From contig CADFKY010000001.1 in the NCBI GenBank assembly GCA_902834965.1, forward strand, positions 1 through 52,839: 52,839 bases of DNA. Direction: 5' to 3'. The notes under the pieces were generated by a model that was given only the letters and a program-made list of their open reading frames with translations, was not told the DNA's origin and did no database searches. A program made the translations under genes and the position numbers. This DNA comes from Veillonellaceae bacterium. GTDB lineage: Bacteria; Bacillota_C; Negativicutes; Veillonellales; Veillonellaceae. This document shows positions 7,934 to 16,176 of this stretch, piece by piece; the stretch's first letter is position 1, and every line of letters starts with the position of its first letter.

Positions 7934-8500
7934 ATGGCTGGATTATATTTGGCGAGCCAATCACCACGAAGAACTGAATTATTAACACAAGTTGGCATTG
8001 ATCATATTGTCGTATCGAGCACCTATGAAGAGGCTAATACTGGATATGATGATCCCATTGAAATGGTAAAAGCACAGGCTTTAGGTAAAGCTCGTGCTGC
8101 TGTAGATGTCCCTGAAGGTAGTATTGTGTTAGGCGCAGATACGATTGTCGTGCTAGATAATCAAGTGTTAGGCAAACCTCATGATGCGGCTGAGGCCCGT
8201 CATATGCTAGAACGTTTATCAGGCCAAGTTCATTCTGTTATTACGGGAGTAGCCTTACTCATTAAAGATCAGGAAATAGTTTTTCATAATGAAACAAAGG
8301 TATATTTTAAAAAGTTAGCTCCTTTTGAAATTGAATCCTATATCAGTAGTGGTGAGCCTATGGATAAGGCTGGCGCCTATGGTATACAAGGTAAAGGTGC
8401 TTTATGGGTAGAAAAGATTGAAGGCTCTTATACCAATGTGGTGGGCTTGCCTGTTGAGCATGTGTATGATGAACTATGCAAGGCATTAGGCGCTAAATAA
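7934..8500 (+). CDS. maf: Maf-family nucleoside triphosphate pyrophosphatase
   Basis: A house-cleaning enzyme that hydrolyses non-canonical or excess NTPs (dTTP/UTP type, or m7GTP type) to NMP and pyrophosphate. The 188-residue product has LASQSPRRTELL (7-17), LGADTIVVLDNQVLGKP (66-82) with the metal-binding D69, and SGEPMDKAGAYGIQGKGA, the dTTP/UTP (YhdE) subgroup pattern. Full length. The ATG at 7934 is preferred to the GTG at 7928, because AAAGGAG at 7922-7928 is the ribosome binding site and overlaps that GTG. It heads the conserved maf-radC-mreBCD order known from Bacillus. A 55-bp pentanucleotide repeat begins 34 nt after its stop. Confidence 0.93.
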   Translation: MAGLYLASQSPRRTELLTQVGIDHIVVSSTYEEANTGYDDPIEMVKAQALGKARAAVDVPEGSIVLGADTIVVLDNQVLGKPHDAAEARHMLERLSGQVHSVITGVALLIKDQEIVFHNETKVYFKKLAPFEIESYISSGEPMDKAGAYGIQGKGALWVEKIEGSYTNVVGLPVEHVYDELCKALGAK

Positions 8501-8533
8501 TACTATCGCTTTGTAGCAATAATATTATAATTG

Positions 8534-8588
8534 GCTGTGCTGTGCTGTGCTGTGCTGTGCTGTGCTGTGCTGTGCTGTGCTGTGCTGT
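8534..8588. repeat. Perfect pentanucleotide tandem repeat (TGTGC), 11 units, between maf and radC
   Basis: 55 bp with exact period 5 and no interruption (10 full TGTGC copies at 8536-8585 plus partial units on both sides). A perfect TATAAT lies immediately before it (8526-8531), with no good -35. The unit contains no stop codon in any frame on either strand. The reading frame through the tract in this copy is continuous with radC, so GTG codons inside the repeat could add about 42 residues to RadC. Such short-unit tracts in other bacteria change copy number by slipped-strand mispairing. Confidence 0.97.
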
Positions 8589-8667
8589 ACAAGTAATATA
8601 TAAAGAGAGTAGATGTGTTGGTTGCTTGATCGATAGATGGTGTTATCTATTTGAATGGAGAGATTCT

Positions 8668-9366
8668 ATGGAAGTACCAACAGTAAGTGTAAAAGACATG
8701 TTGCCGTTTCAACGGCCGCGAGAGAAGTTTCTTACCCTAGGGCCATCCCATATGGCGATGGAGGAACTATTAGCTATTTTATTACGAACAGGGGTAAAGG
8801 GGCAGTCCGCCATTTCCTTAGCTAACGATATCGTACAATCCTTTGATGATGGCGTATATGGTTTAAATCGAATGACCGTTGAAGAACTCGTTAAAATCAA
8901 GGGTATTGGTACAGATAAAGCGGTGACCTTATGTGCAGCTCTTGAGATGGGGCGGCGCTTGGGAGAGCTTAAAATCAAGGAAACTTACGAAGATTTTTCA
9001 CAGCCCTTTGTTATAGCCCAATATGTAATGGAGCGTTTACGTCACGAAGATGTTGAGCATGTATGGGCAGCTATGTTGACGTCACGAAATAAATTGATTC
9101 AATTAGAACATATTTCTAATGGCGGTCTAGTATCTAGTCTCGTAGAGCAACGTGCTGTTTTTAAGAAGGCCATAGCGTGTAATGCGGCGGCCATTATCTT
9201 AATACATAATCATCCATCTGGCGATAGTCGTCCTAGTGATGAAGATATACGACTAACCAAGTTATTTGTCAGTGCAGGTCAGTTCATGGGGATACCTGTG
9301 TTAGATCATATCGTCATTGGTGATAATGAATTCACTAGCCTTAGTGAAATCGGTAAACTCAGTTAA
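8668..9366 (+). CDS. radC: RadC-family JAB domain protein (UPF0758)
   Basis: 232 residues: an N-terminal helix-hairpin-helix DNA-binding region (about 65-95, VEELVKIKGIGTDKA) and a JAMM/MPN+ metalloprotease-like domain with HNHPSGDSRPSDED (H180, H182, S190, D193), the full zinc-ligand set. The biochemical role is unsettled: the historic radiation-repair label came from a recG allele, and family members are linked to recombination, competence and mobile elements. I start it at ATG 8668 (GGAG 7 nt upstream), since MEVPTVSVKDMLP aligns with the family N-terminus. The same frame stays open upstream through the pentanucleotide tract. It lies between maf and mreB as in Bacillus, but a terminator separates it from mreB. 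Confidence 0.92.
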   Translation: MEVPTVSVKDMLPFQRPREKFLTLGPSHMAMEELLAILLRTGVKGQSAISLANDIVQSFDDGVYGLNRMTVEELVKIKGIGTDKAVTLCAALEMGRRLGELKIKETYEDFSQPFVIAQYVMERLRHEDVEHVWAAMLTSRNKLIQLEHISNGGLVSSLVEQRAVFKKAIACNAAAIILIHNHPSGDSRPSDEDIRLTKLFVSAGQFMGIPVLDHIVIGDNEFTSLSEIGKLS

Positions 9367-9433
9367 GTTATCCTTATATGATAAGTTTTAAAATGTATAA
9401 TAATGGCTTTATAGTTTGTTGTATCAGTAAATA

Positions 9434-9503
9434 AGCACTCATAATGATGCGTTCTTTATTATGTCTAGTAAATAGAGAATGCATCATGATATGGGTGCTT
9501 TTT
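9434..9503 (+). terminator. Long hairpin terminator after radC
   Basis: An imperfect stem of about 20 bp: AGCAC at 9434-9438 pairs with GTGCT at 9495-9499, continuing through GATGCGTTCT against AGAATGCATC, with a small bulge. It is followed by T5 (9499-9503). It lies about 70 nt after the radC stop. The remainder of the 326-nt radC-mreB gap is AT-rich. Confidence 0.8.
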
Positions 9504-9652
9504 CTATTTTGTTCGACCTATAGGTAGCTTTGTAATGTATTACTTATGAGTGTGTAAATTATGTATGACTTAAGGGTACTTGAATTATGCATTTTCTGTG
9601 CTTTTAACAATGGTAAAAGCCTTGATATTAATAGAAAAAGTCGCATTATATG

Positions 9653-9661
9653 TGGTAAAAT
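9653..9661 (+). promoter_or_regulatory. Extended -10 promoter of the mreB operon
   Basis: TGGTAAAAT (TGn + TAAAAT) 32 nt before the mreB start, without a recognisable -35. It follows the radC terminator, so the mre cluster probably has its own transcript. Confidence 0.5.
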
Positions 9662-9692
9662 GGAATGATGATGTAATGAAGGAGATTTTACT

Positions 9693-10730
9693 ATGAGTTC
9701 CATTTTACCTACTCTAGGAAAAGATGTAAGTATAGATATTGGGTCCATACAGACGCGCCTCATGGGGGGGACGCGAGGAACTGTTATAAGCGAACCATCT
9801 ATTATAGCAACTGATACAAAACAAGAAAAAGTAGTAGCCGTTGGGGATGAAGCGGCACGTCTTGTATTGCGTATGCCCGATATGTGGCGCCCTTTGACAC
9901 CATTAAAAGATGGATTTATTGTGGACTATCGCGTTATGCACACGATGCTTAACTATTTTCTGAATAAAGTGTCTAATGCATTGCGTCGTGCTCGAGTTCT
10001 TGTTGGTGTTCCGTGCGGGATGACTGATGTTGAGCAAAGAGCTATGATGGATGCCGTTATTCAGGCGGGAGCCCGCGAAGTATTTCTTATTGAACGTCCT
10101 GTGGCTGCAGCTATTGGTTGCGGTGCACCTATCTTTGAAGCTCGTGGATCCATGGTCATTGATATTGGTGGTGGCACCGTAGATATGGGCATTGTTTCAT
10201 TGGGCGGTATTGTAGATAGTAAAACCATACGCTTTGGTGGTTCAGATATCAATAATGCATTGCTACGCTATGTACGCGAGTGTTTTGGGGTTATCGTTTC
10301 TGATGAAATTATAGAGGATATTAAGCATACTGTAGGTACTGCTATGGCACCACTAGAAGATGCGGAATATGCCTTTCAAGGTCGTGACATGATGAATGGC
10401 TTAGGTAGACGTTGTGTCATTCATCAGTCTGAAGTATACCAAGTTGTTAATGACTGTATCGGAGGCCTTTTGGATGAATTAAAACAAATGATTCGTTCCG
10501 CTGAACCTGAAATTGTAGCTGATATTATGCAATATGGAATCTACCTCACTGGTGGTACAGCGCAACTGTCTGGTTTGGCAGAGCGTATTGGTGGCGAATT
10601 AGGTGTGCCTGTACATGTTCCCGACGCACCGGAGACGAAAGTTGTTGTGGGCCTTAATGGGGCTTCATCGGACTTAGTGAGCTTATCGCGATTTATTGTA
10701 AATTCTAAAAATAGAAAGGGCCAAGACTAA
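9693..10730 (+). CDS. mreB: Rod-shape determining protein MreB (actin-like)
   Basis: A cytoplasmic actin homologue that polymerises beneath the membrane and guides the elongasome. The 345-residue product has the actin phosphate-1 region (DVSIDIGSIQTRL, about 11-23), phosphate-2 motif VIDIGGGTVDMGIVSLGG, the block GRDMMNGL, and an adenosine-binding region IYLTGGTAQLSGL. Length is typical. Compared with canonical MreB some positions are divergent (IQTRL where most have TANT/TLVY, and GGTAQL where most have GGGALL), so an Mbl/MreBH-like paralogue is possible. ATG start with AAGGAG 8 nt upstream. First gene of mreB-mreC-mreD-mrdA-minD-rodA; mreC follows after 1 nt. Confidence 0.9.
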   Translation: MSSILPTLGKDVSIDIGSIQTRLMGGTRGTVISEPSIIATDTKQEKVVAVGDEAARLVLRMPDMWRPLTPLKDGFIVDYRVMHTMLNYFLNKVSNALRRARVLVGVPCGMTDVEQRAMMDAVIQAGAREVFLIERPVAAAIGCGAPIFEARGSMVIDIGGGTVDMGIVSLGGIVDSKTIRFGGSDINNALLRYVRECFGVIVSDEIIEDIKHTVGTAMAPLEDAEYAFQGRDMMNGLGRRCVIHQSEVYQVVNDCIGGLLDELKQMIRSAEPEIVADIMQYGIYLTGGTAQLSGLAERIGGELGVPVHVPDAPETKVVVGLNGASSDLVSLSRFIVNSKNRKGQD

Positions 10731-10731
10731 T

Positions 10732-11649
10732 ATGATACAGTCAGATAAAAAGTTAATTATCGTTGTTGTCATTAGCTGTATCCTATTGGCTTTGCTCGGA
10801 TTTGCATGGAAACAACGAACTAGTATTCCTTTTGTTACTGTTACTCTTGAAGGTATTACAACACCGTTTGCTTATGGCTCTGCACGCTTACTTGACGGTG
10901 TGCAAACAGGCTTTACAGTTCTTAATAATGCTATTTCTGCAACGATTGAAAGTGATGAGGCAGCATCTCGCAAGGCTGCATTAGAACAAAAGGTTGTTAA
11001 CTATGATGAAGTAGTAGCAGAAAATATTCGACTTCGTCAATTGCTCAACTATAAGAGCAATCATCCGGAATTCTCCATGACTTTAGCCGGTATTATTACA
11101 AAGGATTACGGCACATGGACAAATACTTTCACTATCGATAAGGGTAGTGAAGAAGGGATGGCTGTCAATATGGCTGTCGTTGTACCAAGTGGGGTAGTTG
11201 GTTTTATTACCGATGTATACCCTCACTCTTCTCGAGTACAAACCATTCTTGACCCACGTAGTGCAATCGGTGTTATTGTACAACGTCCTGAATCTCGCCT
11301 ATCTGGCGTCGTAAAAGGTGATGGTGACTCACCTCGTACGCCATCAATGGTAAATATTGCCCGTGATGGTGATGTATTAGTAGGGGATAAATTAATCACC
11401 TCTGGGTATGGTGGTATCTACCCTAAAGGATTGCCTGTTGGTAATGTACAGTCCATCGAAAATGATACGGAAGGTTTTGTAAAGAATGCCGTAATTACAC
11501 CAAGTGTGGACTTCTATCGTTTAGAAGAGGTATTTGTCCTTACATCATCTTCAGTAAGTGCACCACCAAAACCAGGGCTTGAGCCTAAACTAGTACCTCA
11601 AACACAACGAGATCAAGTTGAAGGGGCAAAGGGGGCCGTTAAACCATGA
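10732..11649 (+). CDS. mreC: Rod-shape determining protein MreC
   Basis: An elongasome scaffold that binds and activates PBP2. The 305-residue product has a short cytoplasmic N-terminus, one transmembrane helix (about 8-25), a coiled coil (about 80-112, with the run ALEQKVVNYDEVVAENIRLRQ in it) and the two-lobed beta-domain with DKGSEEGMAVNMAVV, VQTILDPRSAIGVIV and SGYGGIYPKGLPVG. The C-terminal tail (about 270-305) is Pro/Lys/Gln-rich and probably disordered. Starts with ATG 1 nt after the mreB stop; its last codons overlap the mreD start by 4 nt (ATGA). Translational coupling along the operon is therefore likely. Confidence 0.94.
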   Translation: MIQSDKKLIIVVVISCILLALLGFAWKQRTSIPFVTVTLEGITTPFAYGSARLLDGVQTGFTVLNNAISATIESDEAASRKAALEQKVVNYDEVVAENIRLRQLLNYKSNHPEFSMTLAGIITKDYGTWTNTFTIDKGSEEGMAVNMAVVVPSGVVGFITDVYPHSSRVQTILDPRSAIGVIVQRPESRLSGVVKGDGDSPRTPSMVNIARDGDVLVGDKLITSGYGGIYPKGLPVGNVQSIENDTEGFVKNAVITPSVDFYRLEEVFVLTSSSVSAPPKPGLEPKLVPQTQRDQVEGAKGAVKP

Positions 11650-12137
11650 CGCGTCTAGCTTTAGTACTCTGTGGATTTTTAATTTACTTTATACAGGCGC
11701 AATTATTGCCTGCTATTTTTCATACGAATTGGTTGCCAAATTTAATTTTGACCACCATTGTTATAGTCACACTATTTAAAGGTCGTTATATGGGGCTGAT
11801 GGCAGCTGTTATAGGTGGTATTGTACATGATGTATTGATATCTAACTTCTTTGGGCTCCATTTATTCCCTTACGTTCTTGTGGTTTACCTATTATCTGCA
11901 GTGAAACATCGACTCTATGAAGAACGTTGGTATTGGTCCAGTGCTATTGTAGCCATTTGTACATTGCTTGATGGATTTATCCGGAGCTTAATGATATTGG
12001 CCAGTGGTGGAGATTTACATATAGGGCTATATATGTGGCATATGGTTATACCGGTACTATTTTGGAACGGTCTATTGGCTGCCATCGTACATGGATTATT
12101 GTGGCGTAAAGACGAACAGCAAGATTATATTTGGTAA
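11646..12137 (+). CDS. mreD: Rod-shape determining protein MreD
   Basis: A 163-residue polytopic inner-membrane protein with five or six hydrophobic segments. MreD sequences are poorly conserved, but the pattern GLMAAVIGGIVHDVLISNFFG (a Gly-rich helix followed by a HD.l polar pair) and the position right after mreC are characteristic. It is thought to modulate MreC binding to PBP2. The ATG overlaps the mreC TGA by 4 nt. mrdA follows after 23 nt. The assignment rests on size, topology and context more than on motifs. Confidence 0.9.
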   Translation: MTRLALVLCGFLIYFIQAQLLPAIFHTNWLPNLILTTIVIVTLFKGRYMGLMAAVIGGIVHDVLISNFFGLHLFPYVLVVYLLSAVKHRLYEERWYWSSAIVAICTLLDGFIRSLMILASGGDLHIGLYMWHMVIPVLFWNGLLAAIVHGLLWRKDEQQDYIW

Positions 12138-12160
12138 TAAATTAGTAAGGGGGTGAAAGA

Positions 12161-14083
12161 GTGCTTGAAGGCCTCTATAAACGAAGAAAAACGAGTCGCT
12201 TTGATGTACTCTTTTACATTGTAGCGGGCATATTTATAGTGTTAGCATTGCGTTTGTTTATGCTACAAATCTTGGCTGGTGGCTATTATCAAGCCAAGGC
12301 GGAAGGCAACCGATTGCGCATGGTACCGATGACTGCAGCACGAGGTGTTATGTATGATCGTAATGGTCAAATTCTGGTAGGCTCTCGACCTGCCTATACT
12401 ATATCTATCATGCCTACTGGAAAGGCTTTGGATGATGGTGAAGTTGCTAAATTGGCAGCTTTATTAAAAATGAAGCCTGAAGATATTACAAAGAAGGTTA
12501 ATGATCACAAGTATGGTTATGAGCCAATACGTATTGCTAATGATATTTCTATGGATGTAGTGACAACCATTGAAGAGCATCGTCATGAATTACCAGGGGT
12601 AACCATTGATGTTGAGCCACTTCGATACTATCCATATGAAACGATGGCTTCTCAACTATTTGGTTATGTTGGTGAAGTAAGCGAAGAGGAATTAGAAGAG
12701 TTAAAACAGCAAGATCCTAATACACTGGTAAGTGGTGGTACTATTCTAGGTCGTTCTGGCCTTGAGAAATTATATGATTCTATCTTGCGTGGTACCGATG
12801 GTGGTAAACAAGTTGAGGTAGATGCTACAGGTCGTCCTGTGGCTGAGGTAGATAGAAAACATACGGTGCCAGGTGCTAATATTCATCTAACCATCGATGT
12901 GAATTTACAAAAGGCTGCAGAAGAAGCTGTTAAAAACCAGCTCGATCAATTGCGTGCGCAAGGTATTCCCGCACAAGGGGCAGCAGTGGTGGCGATGGAC
13001 CCTAATACAGGGGCTATTTTAGCTATGGTCAGTGCGCCTGAATTTAATCCAAACTGGTTTTCTAAAGGGATTACAACTGCTCAATGGAATCAGCTGAATA
13101 ATGATAAAAATCATCCTTTTGATAATAAGGTTATTTCTGGTGAATATCCACCAGGGTCACCATTTAAGATTATTACCGGTACAGCAGCATTAGATCTTAA
13201 AAAGGTTACTCCTGAAGAGATGATCTTTGACAGTGGTAAGCACTGGTTAATCGATAAGCGAAATGCAGAAGGTGAAGCCTTAGGATGGCTTAACTTTAAT
13301 AGAGCGCTTGCTAAGTCAGATAACGTTTACTTCTATGAAATGGGTAATCGCGTTGGTATAGAAAATCTCGATAAATATGCTGCTTATTTTGGCATTGGCG
13401 AAAAGACTGGTATTAATTTACCAGGTGAGGCGTCTGGCATTATGGCAAGCCCTGAGTATAAACGAAAAGTATATGATGAAGATTGGTACTTAGGTGAAAC
13501 CTTCGATGCTGCTATTGGGCAATCTTTCACATTGGTGACACCATTGCAAATGGCTGTTTTGCTCAGCGAAGTAGCTAATGGTGGCATTAAATATAAACCT
13601 TATGTGGTAAGCCGTATTGATAATAAAGATGGCACTCCGAAAGAGATTTTCGGTCCTGATAAATTAGGTATTCTACCAGTTCCAAAAAATATTATGGACC
13701 TTATTCGAGAAGGTTTGCGTGATGTTACAAACGAAGGTGGTACAGCAGGGGACTTATTTAAAGGCTTCCCAATTAATGTAGCTGGTAAGACTGGTACTGC
13801 AGAAAATGCACATGGCCGGGATCATGGCTGGTTTGTAGCCTATGCACCATATGATAAGCCACAAATTGTTGTGGTTGCACTTGTTGAACAAGGTAGCTTT
13901 GGTGCGGGCTCTGCAGGTCCAATCGTACGTGATGTGCTAGCCGCATATTTCAATGTACCATTAAATAAAAAAACGAATGACACAAATACTAAAAGTAATA
14001 AAGATAGTGCAACTGTAGGGAATACGTCTAATGGGCAGAAACCTCAGAATGCAGTAACAAGTGGGCAACCAAGAAAGGATTAG
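12161..14083 (+). CDS. mrdA: Penicillin-binding protein 2 (elongation transpeptidase)
   Basis: A class B PBP that cross-links peptidoglycan for lateral wall growth with RodA. The 640-residue product has one transmembrane helix (about 16-38), the pedestal domain (from about 50, with RGVMYDRNGQILV) and a transpeptidase domain with S333-P-F-K336, S386-D-N388 and K543-T-G545. The first motif reads PGSPFK, where many homologues have PGSTFK. The final 40 residues are a hydrophilic Asn/Lys/Ser/Thr tail. The start is GTG, placed by AAGGGGG 8 nt upstream. It sits between mreD and minD; the stop is 1 nt before the minD ATG. Confidence 0.95.
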   Translation: MLEGLYKRRKTSRFDVLFYIVAGIFIVLALRLFMLQILAGGYYQAKAEGNRLRMVPMTAARGVMYDRNGQILVGSRPAYTISIMPTGKALDDGEVAKLAALLKMKPEDITKKVNDHKYGYEPIRIANDISMDVVTTIEEHRHELPGVTIDVEPLRYYPYETMASQLFGYVGEVSEEELEELKQQDPNTLVSGGTILGRSGLEKLYDSILRGTDGGKQVEVDATGRPVAEVDRKHTVPGANIHLTIDVNLQKAAEEAVKNQLDQLRAQGIPAQGAAVVAMDPNTGAILAMVSAPEFNPNWFSKGITTAQWNQLNNDKNHPFDNKVISGEYPPGSPFKIITGTAALDLKKVTPEEMIFDSGKHWLIDKRNAEGEALGWLNFNRALAKSDNVYFYEMGNRVGIENLDKYAAYFGIGEKTGINLPGEASGIMASPEYKRKVYDEDWYLGETFDAAIGQSFTLVTPLQMAVLLSEVANGGIKYKPYVVSRIDNKDGTPKEIFGPDKLGILPVPKNIMDLIREGLRDVTNEGGTAGDLFKGFPINVAGKTGTAENAHGRDHGWFVAYAPYDKPQIVVVALVEQGSFGAGSAGPIVRDVLAAYFNVPLNKKTNDTNTKSNKDSATVGNTSNGQKPQNAVTSGQPRKD

Positions 14084-14084
14084 T

Positions 14085-15008
14085 ATGGGCGAAATCATTG
14101 GTGTTGTATCCGGCAAGGGTGGCGTAGGTAAAACGACCGTCACTGCATGCTTGGGTGCAGCCTTAAGTCATGCAGGGCACCGCGTATTGCTCTGTGATGG
14201 GGACTTTGGATTGCGCGATTTGGATCTTGTGTTAGGTGTAGCAGATGAAATCATCTATGATGCACTAGATGCGAGTGAAGATAAAGAATATACAGACGAT
14301 GCTATTGTATCAATTGTAGAAAATCTAGATTTCTTACCGGCTAGTCAAAGTGCGCGTTGGGAAGATATAGGTCGTAAGAAGTATAAGAAATTAGTCCGTC
14401 GACTTTGTGATGTATATGACTATATTTTGATTGATGCTCCAGCCGGTATTGGTAAGGGCATAGAGTCTATTTTAGACTTGGTAAATCGCTGTATTGTTGT
14501 AACACATCCGTTGTGGGTATCCTTACGTAATGGAGCGCGCATGATTCAAGTGTGTGAGGAACATAATATTCGCGATTTTGCTATTGCATTTAATGCAGTA
14601 CCTACAGATGGGGAAGACATAGACTTATACGATATGCTAGAAGTTCTTCGCGCCGAATATGTAGGGGCTATGATTCCTTATGATGAAGATGTGTTAACCT
14701 ATACACAAGATGGAAATCTGTTAGAGCTTGCTTCTCATGAATTCCGCAATGTATTAGCACCTCTTGTAGACTATGTTGTAACTGGGGATTGCTGGGAAGA
14801 TTATGATGTACAAAAGCAATTTGATGCCTATGTAGCGAAGAAAAAGGCTGCTACAGAAAAACAAGGTACACCTACACTTGCTACAGCTGGTGAGTCTATC
14901 TTTGAAGATTCGAATAATGTTCTCTATATTAATCGCGGCGGTTGGACTACTCAGCGCTTATTAGTGCAAGGTAAGCAAAGCTTGTGGCGCCGTCGTAAAT
15001 TGAAATAG
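14085..15008 (+). CDS. minD: MinD-type septum-site ATPase, without adjacent minC or minE
   Basis: A P-loop ATPase of the MinD/ParA class that dimerises on the membrane with ATP. The 307-residue product has the deviant Walker A GKGGVGKTT (10-18, with K11 and K16), a switch block DGDFGLRDLDLVLG close to the MinD DADIGLRNLD consensus, and the Walker B-like ILIDAPAGIGKG. It is about 35-40 residues longer than usual MinD (about 265-270); the extra C-terminal part ends in a basic, Trp-containing stretch (LWRRRKLK) that may serve as membrane anchor (inference). The ATG at 14085 with AAAGGA upstream is preferred to an in-frame ATG at 14061 inside mrdA. In relatives this place holds minC-minD(-minE); neither minC nor minE is present here. 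Confidence 0.85.
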   Translation: MGEIIGVVSGKGGVGKTTVTACLGAALSHAGHRVLLCDGDFGLRDLDLVLGVADEIIYDALDASEDKEYTDDAIVSIVENLDFLPASQSARWEDIGRKKYKKLVRRLCDVYDYILIDAPAGIGKGIESILDLVNRCIVVTHPLWVSLRNGARMIQVCEEHNIRDFAIAFNAVPTDGEDIDLYDMLEVLRAEYVGAMIPYDEDVLTYTQDGNLLELASHEFRNVLAPLVDYVVTGDCWEDYDVQKQFDAYVAKKKAATEKQGTPTLATAGESIFEDSNNVLYINRGGWTTQRLLVQGKQSLWRRRKLK

Positions 15009-15016
15009 GTGATATG

Positions 15017-16120
15017 ATGTGGCGGAAACTATGGAACGATAGCGACTGGGCTATTATCATATGTACTTTCTTACTTGTTTGTATTGGTTTAGCAGCCATT
15101 GGCAGTGCAACCCATGTTAATCAAGAGCCTATTGGATTTGGTAGTTTAGTAGTAAAACAACTCATATTTTTCCTAGCTAATGTAGCCGTTGTGATAGGTA
15201 TGCAGTTTCTTAACTACCATCGCCTAAAGGATTGGGGTAATATCATTTACGCCATTACCCTTTTGATGTTGATTGCCGTTATGGCCGTTGGTACCTCTGC
15301 ATTGGGGGCTCAACGATGGATTCAATTGGGGCCTATTACGATTCAGCCATCAGAGTTTTCTAAATTACTCATGATTATTTGCATGGCTAAAATGCTAGAG
15401 CCTCGTATTGGCAAGTTAGATACATTTAAATCATTAATATTGCCTGTATTATATGTTGGGGTACCTATTGCACTCGTATTCTTACAGCCTGACCTAGGTA
15501 CATCTCTTGTGTATATTGCTATTTTTGTGGGCATGTTATTTATTTCTGGTATTAGAACAAGACTTATAAAAATTATTGCCGGTACTGGTTTATTATTGAT
15601 GCCTTTAGGTTGGTTTGTACTGAAAGAATACCAAAAACAACGTATTCTCGTATTTTTAAATCCAGATATTGATCCGTTTGGATCAGGCTATCATATCATT
15701 CAGTCTAAGATTGCCATTGGTTCAGGTTTGATTTTTGGTAAAGGTATCTTTAATGGTACGCAAAGTCAGTTGAACTTCTTACCAGAAAACCATACGGACT
15801 TTATTTTCTCCGTTATTGGTGAAGAATTTGGTTTTGTAGGCTGTATTATCGTGTTGTTTTTGCTCTTTATGCTGATTTATCGCAGCATTAAAGTAGCCTA
15901 TATGTGTAATGATAATTTTGGTATGTTATTAGCTACGGGGATTGCTACCATGTTTACCTTTGAGGTACTCGTTAATGTAGGCATGACTATTGGTATTATG
16001 CCTGTTACAGGGATTCCATTGCCATTCCTTAGCTATGGTGTTAGTGCGTTGACTACCAATATGTTGAGTATCGGTATTTTGTTAAATATTGCTATGCAAC
16101 GGACGAAATATATTTTTTAA
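15017..16120 (+). CDS. rodA: RodA, SEDS-family peptidoglycan glycosyltransferase
   Basis: Polymerises lipid II into glycan strands as partner of PBP2. The roughly 367-residue product is almost entirely hydrophobic with about ten transmembrane helices. SEDS landmarks visible: AQRWIQLGPITIQPSEFSK after the third helix, LVFLQPDLGTS (the Asp of this loop is catalytic in RodA), NFLPENHTDFIFSVIGEE, and PVTGIPLPFLSYG near the C-terminus. Of two tandem ATGs (15014 and 15017) I chose the second because AGGTGAT ends at 15013. It closes the mre/mrd cluster, 8 nt after minD. The combination mrdA + rodA + mreBCD indicates a functional elongation machine. Confidence 0.95.
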   Translation: MWRKLWNDSDWAIIICTFLLVCIGLAAIGSATHVNQEPIGFGSLVVKQLIFFLANVAVVIGMQFLNYHRLKDWGNIIYAITLLMLIAVMAVGTSALGAQRWIQLGPITIQPSEFSKLLMIICMAKMLEPRIGKLDTFKSLILPVLYVGVPIALVFLQPDLGTSLVYIAIFVGMLFISGIRTRLIKIIAGTGLLLMPLGWFVLKEYQKQRILVFLNPDIDPFGSGYHIIQSKIAIGSGLIFGKGIFNGTQSQLNFLPENHTDFIFSVIGEEFGFVGCIIVLFLLFMLIYRSIKVAYMCNDNFGMLLATGIATMFTFEVLVNVGMTIGIMPVTGIPLPFLSYGVSALTTNMLSIGILLNIAMQRTKYIF

Positions 16121-16176
16121 AAACCTATTTTTAGGATTGATTGTGAAAGAAGTCTTTCAGAAAAGACGGAGGATGT

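Noticed and set aside
8534..8588. CRISPR-like array
   Set aside because: Period is 5 nt with no spacers; this is a simple microsatellite.
8542..8667. N-terminal extension of RadC encoded by the repeat as the normal protein start
   Set aside because: No binding site before the GTG codons; the family N-terminus and GGAG point to ATG 8668. Kept only as a possible variant.
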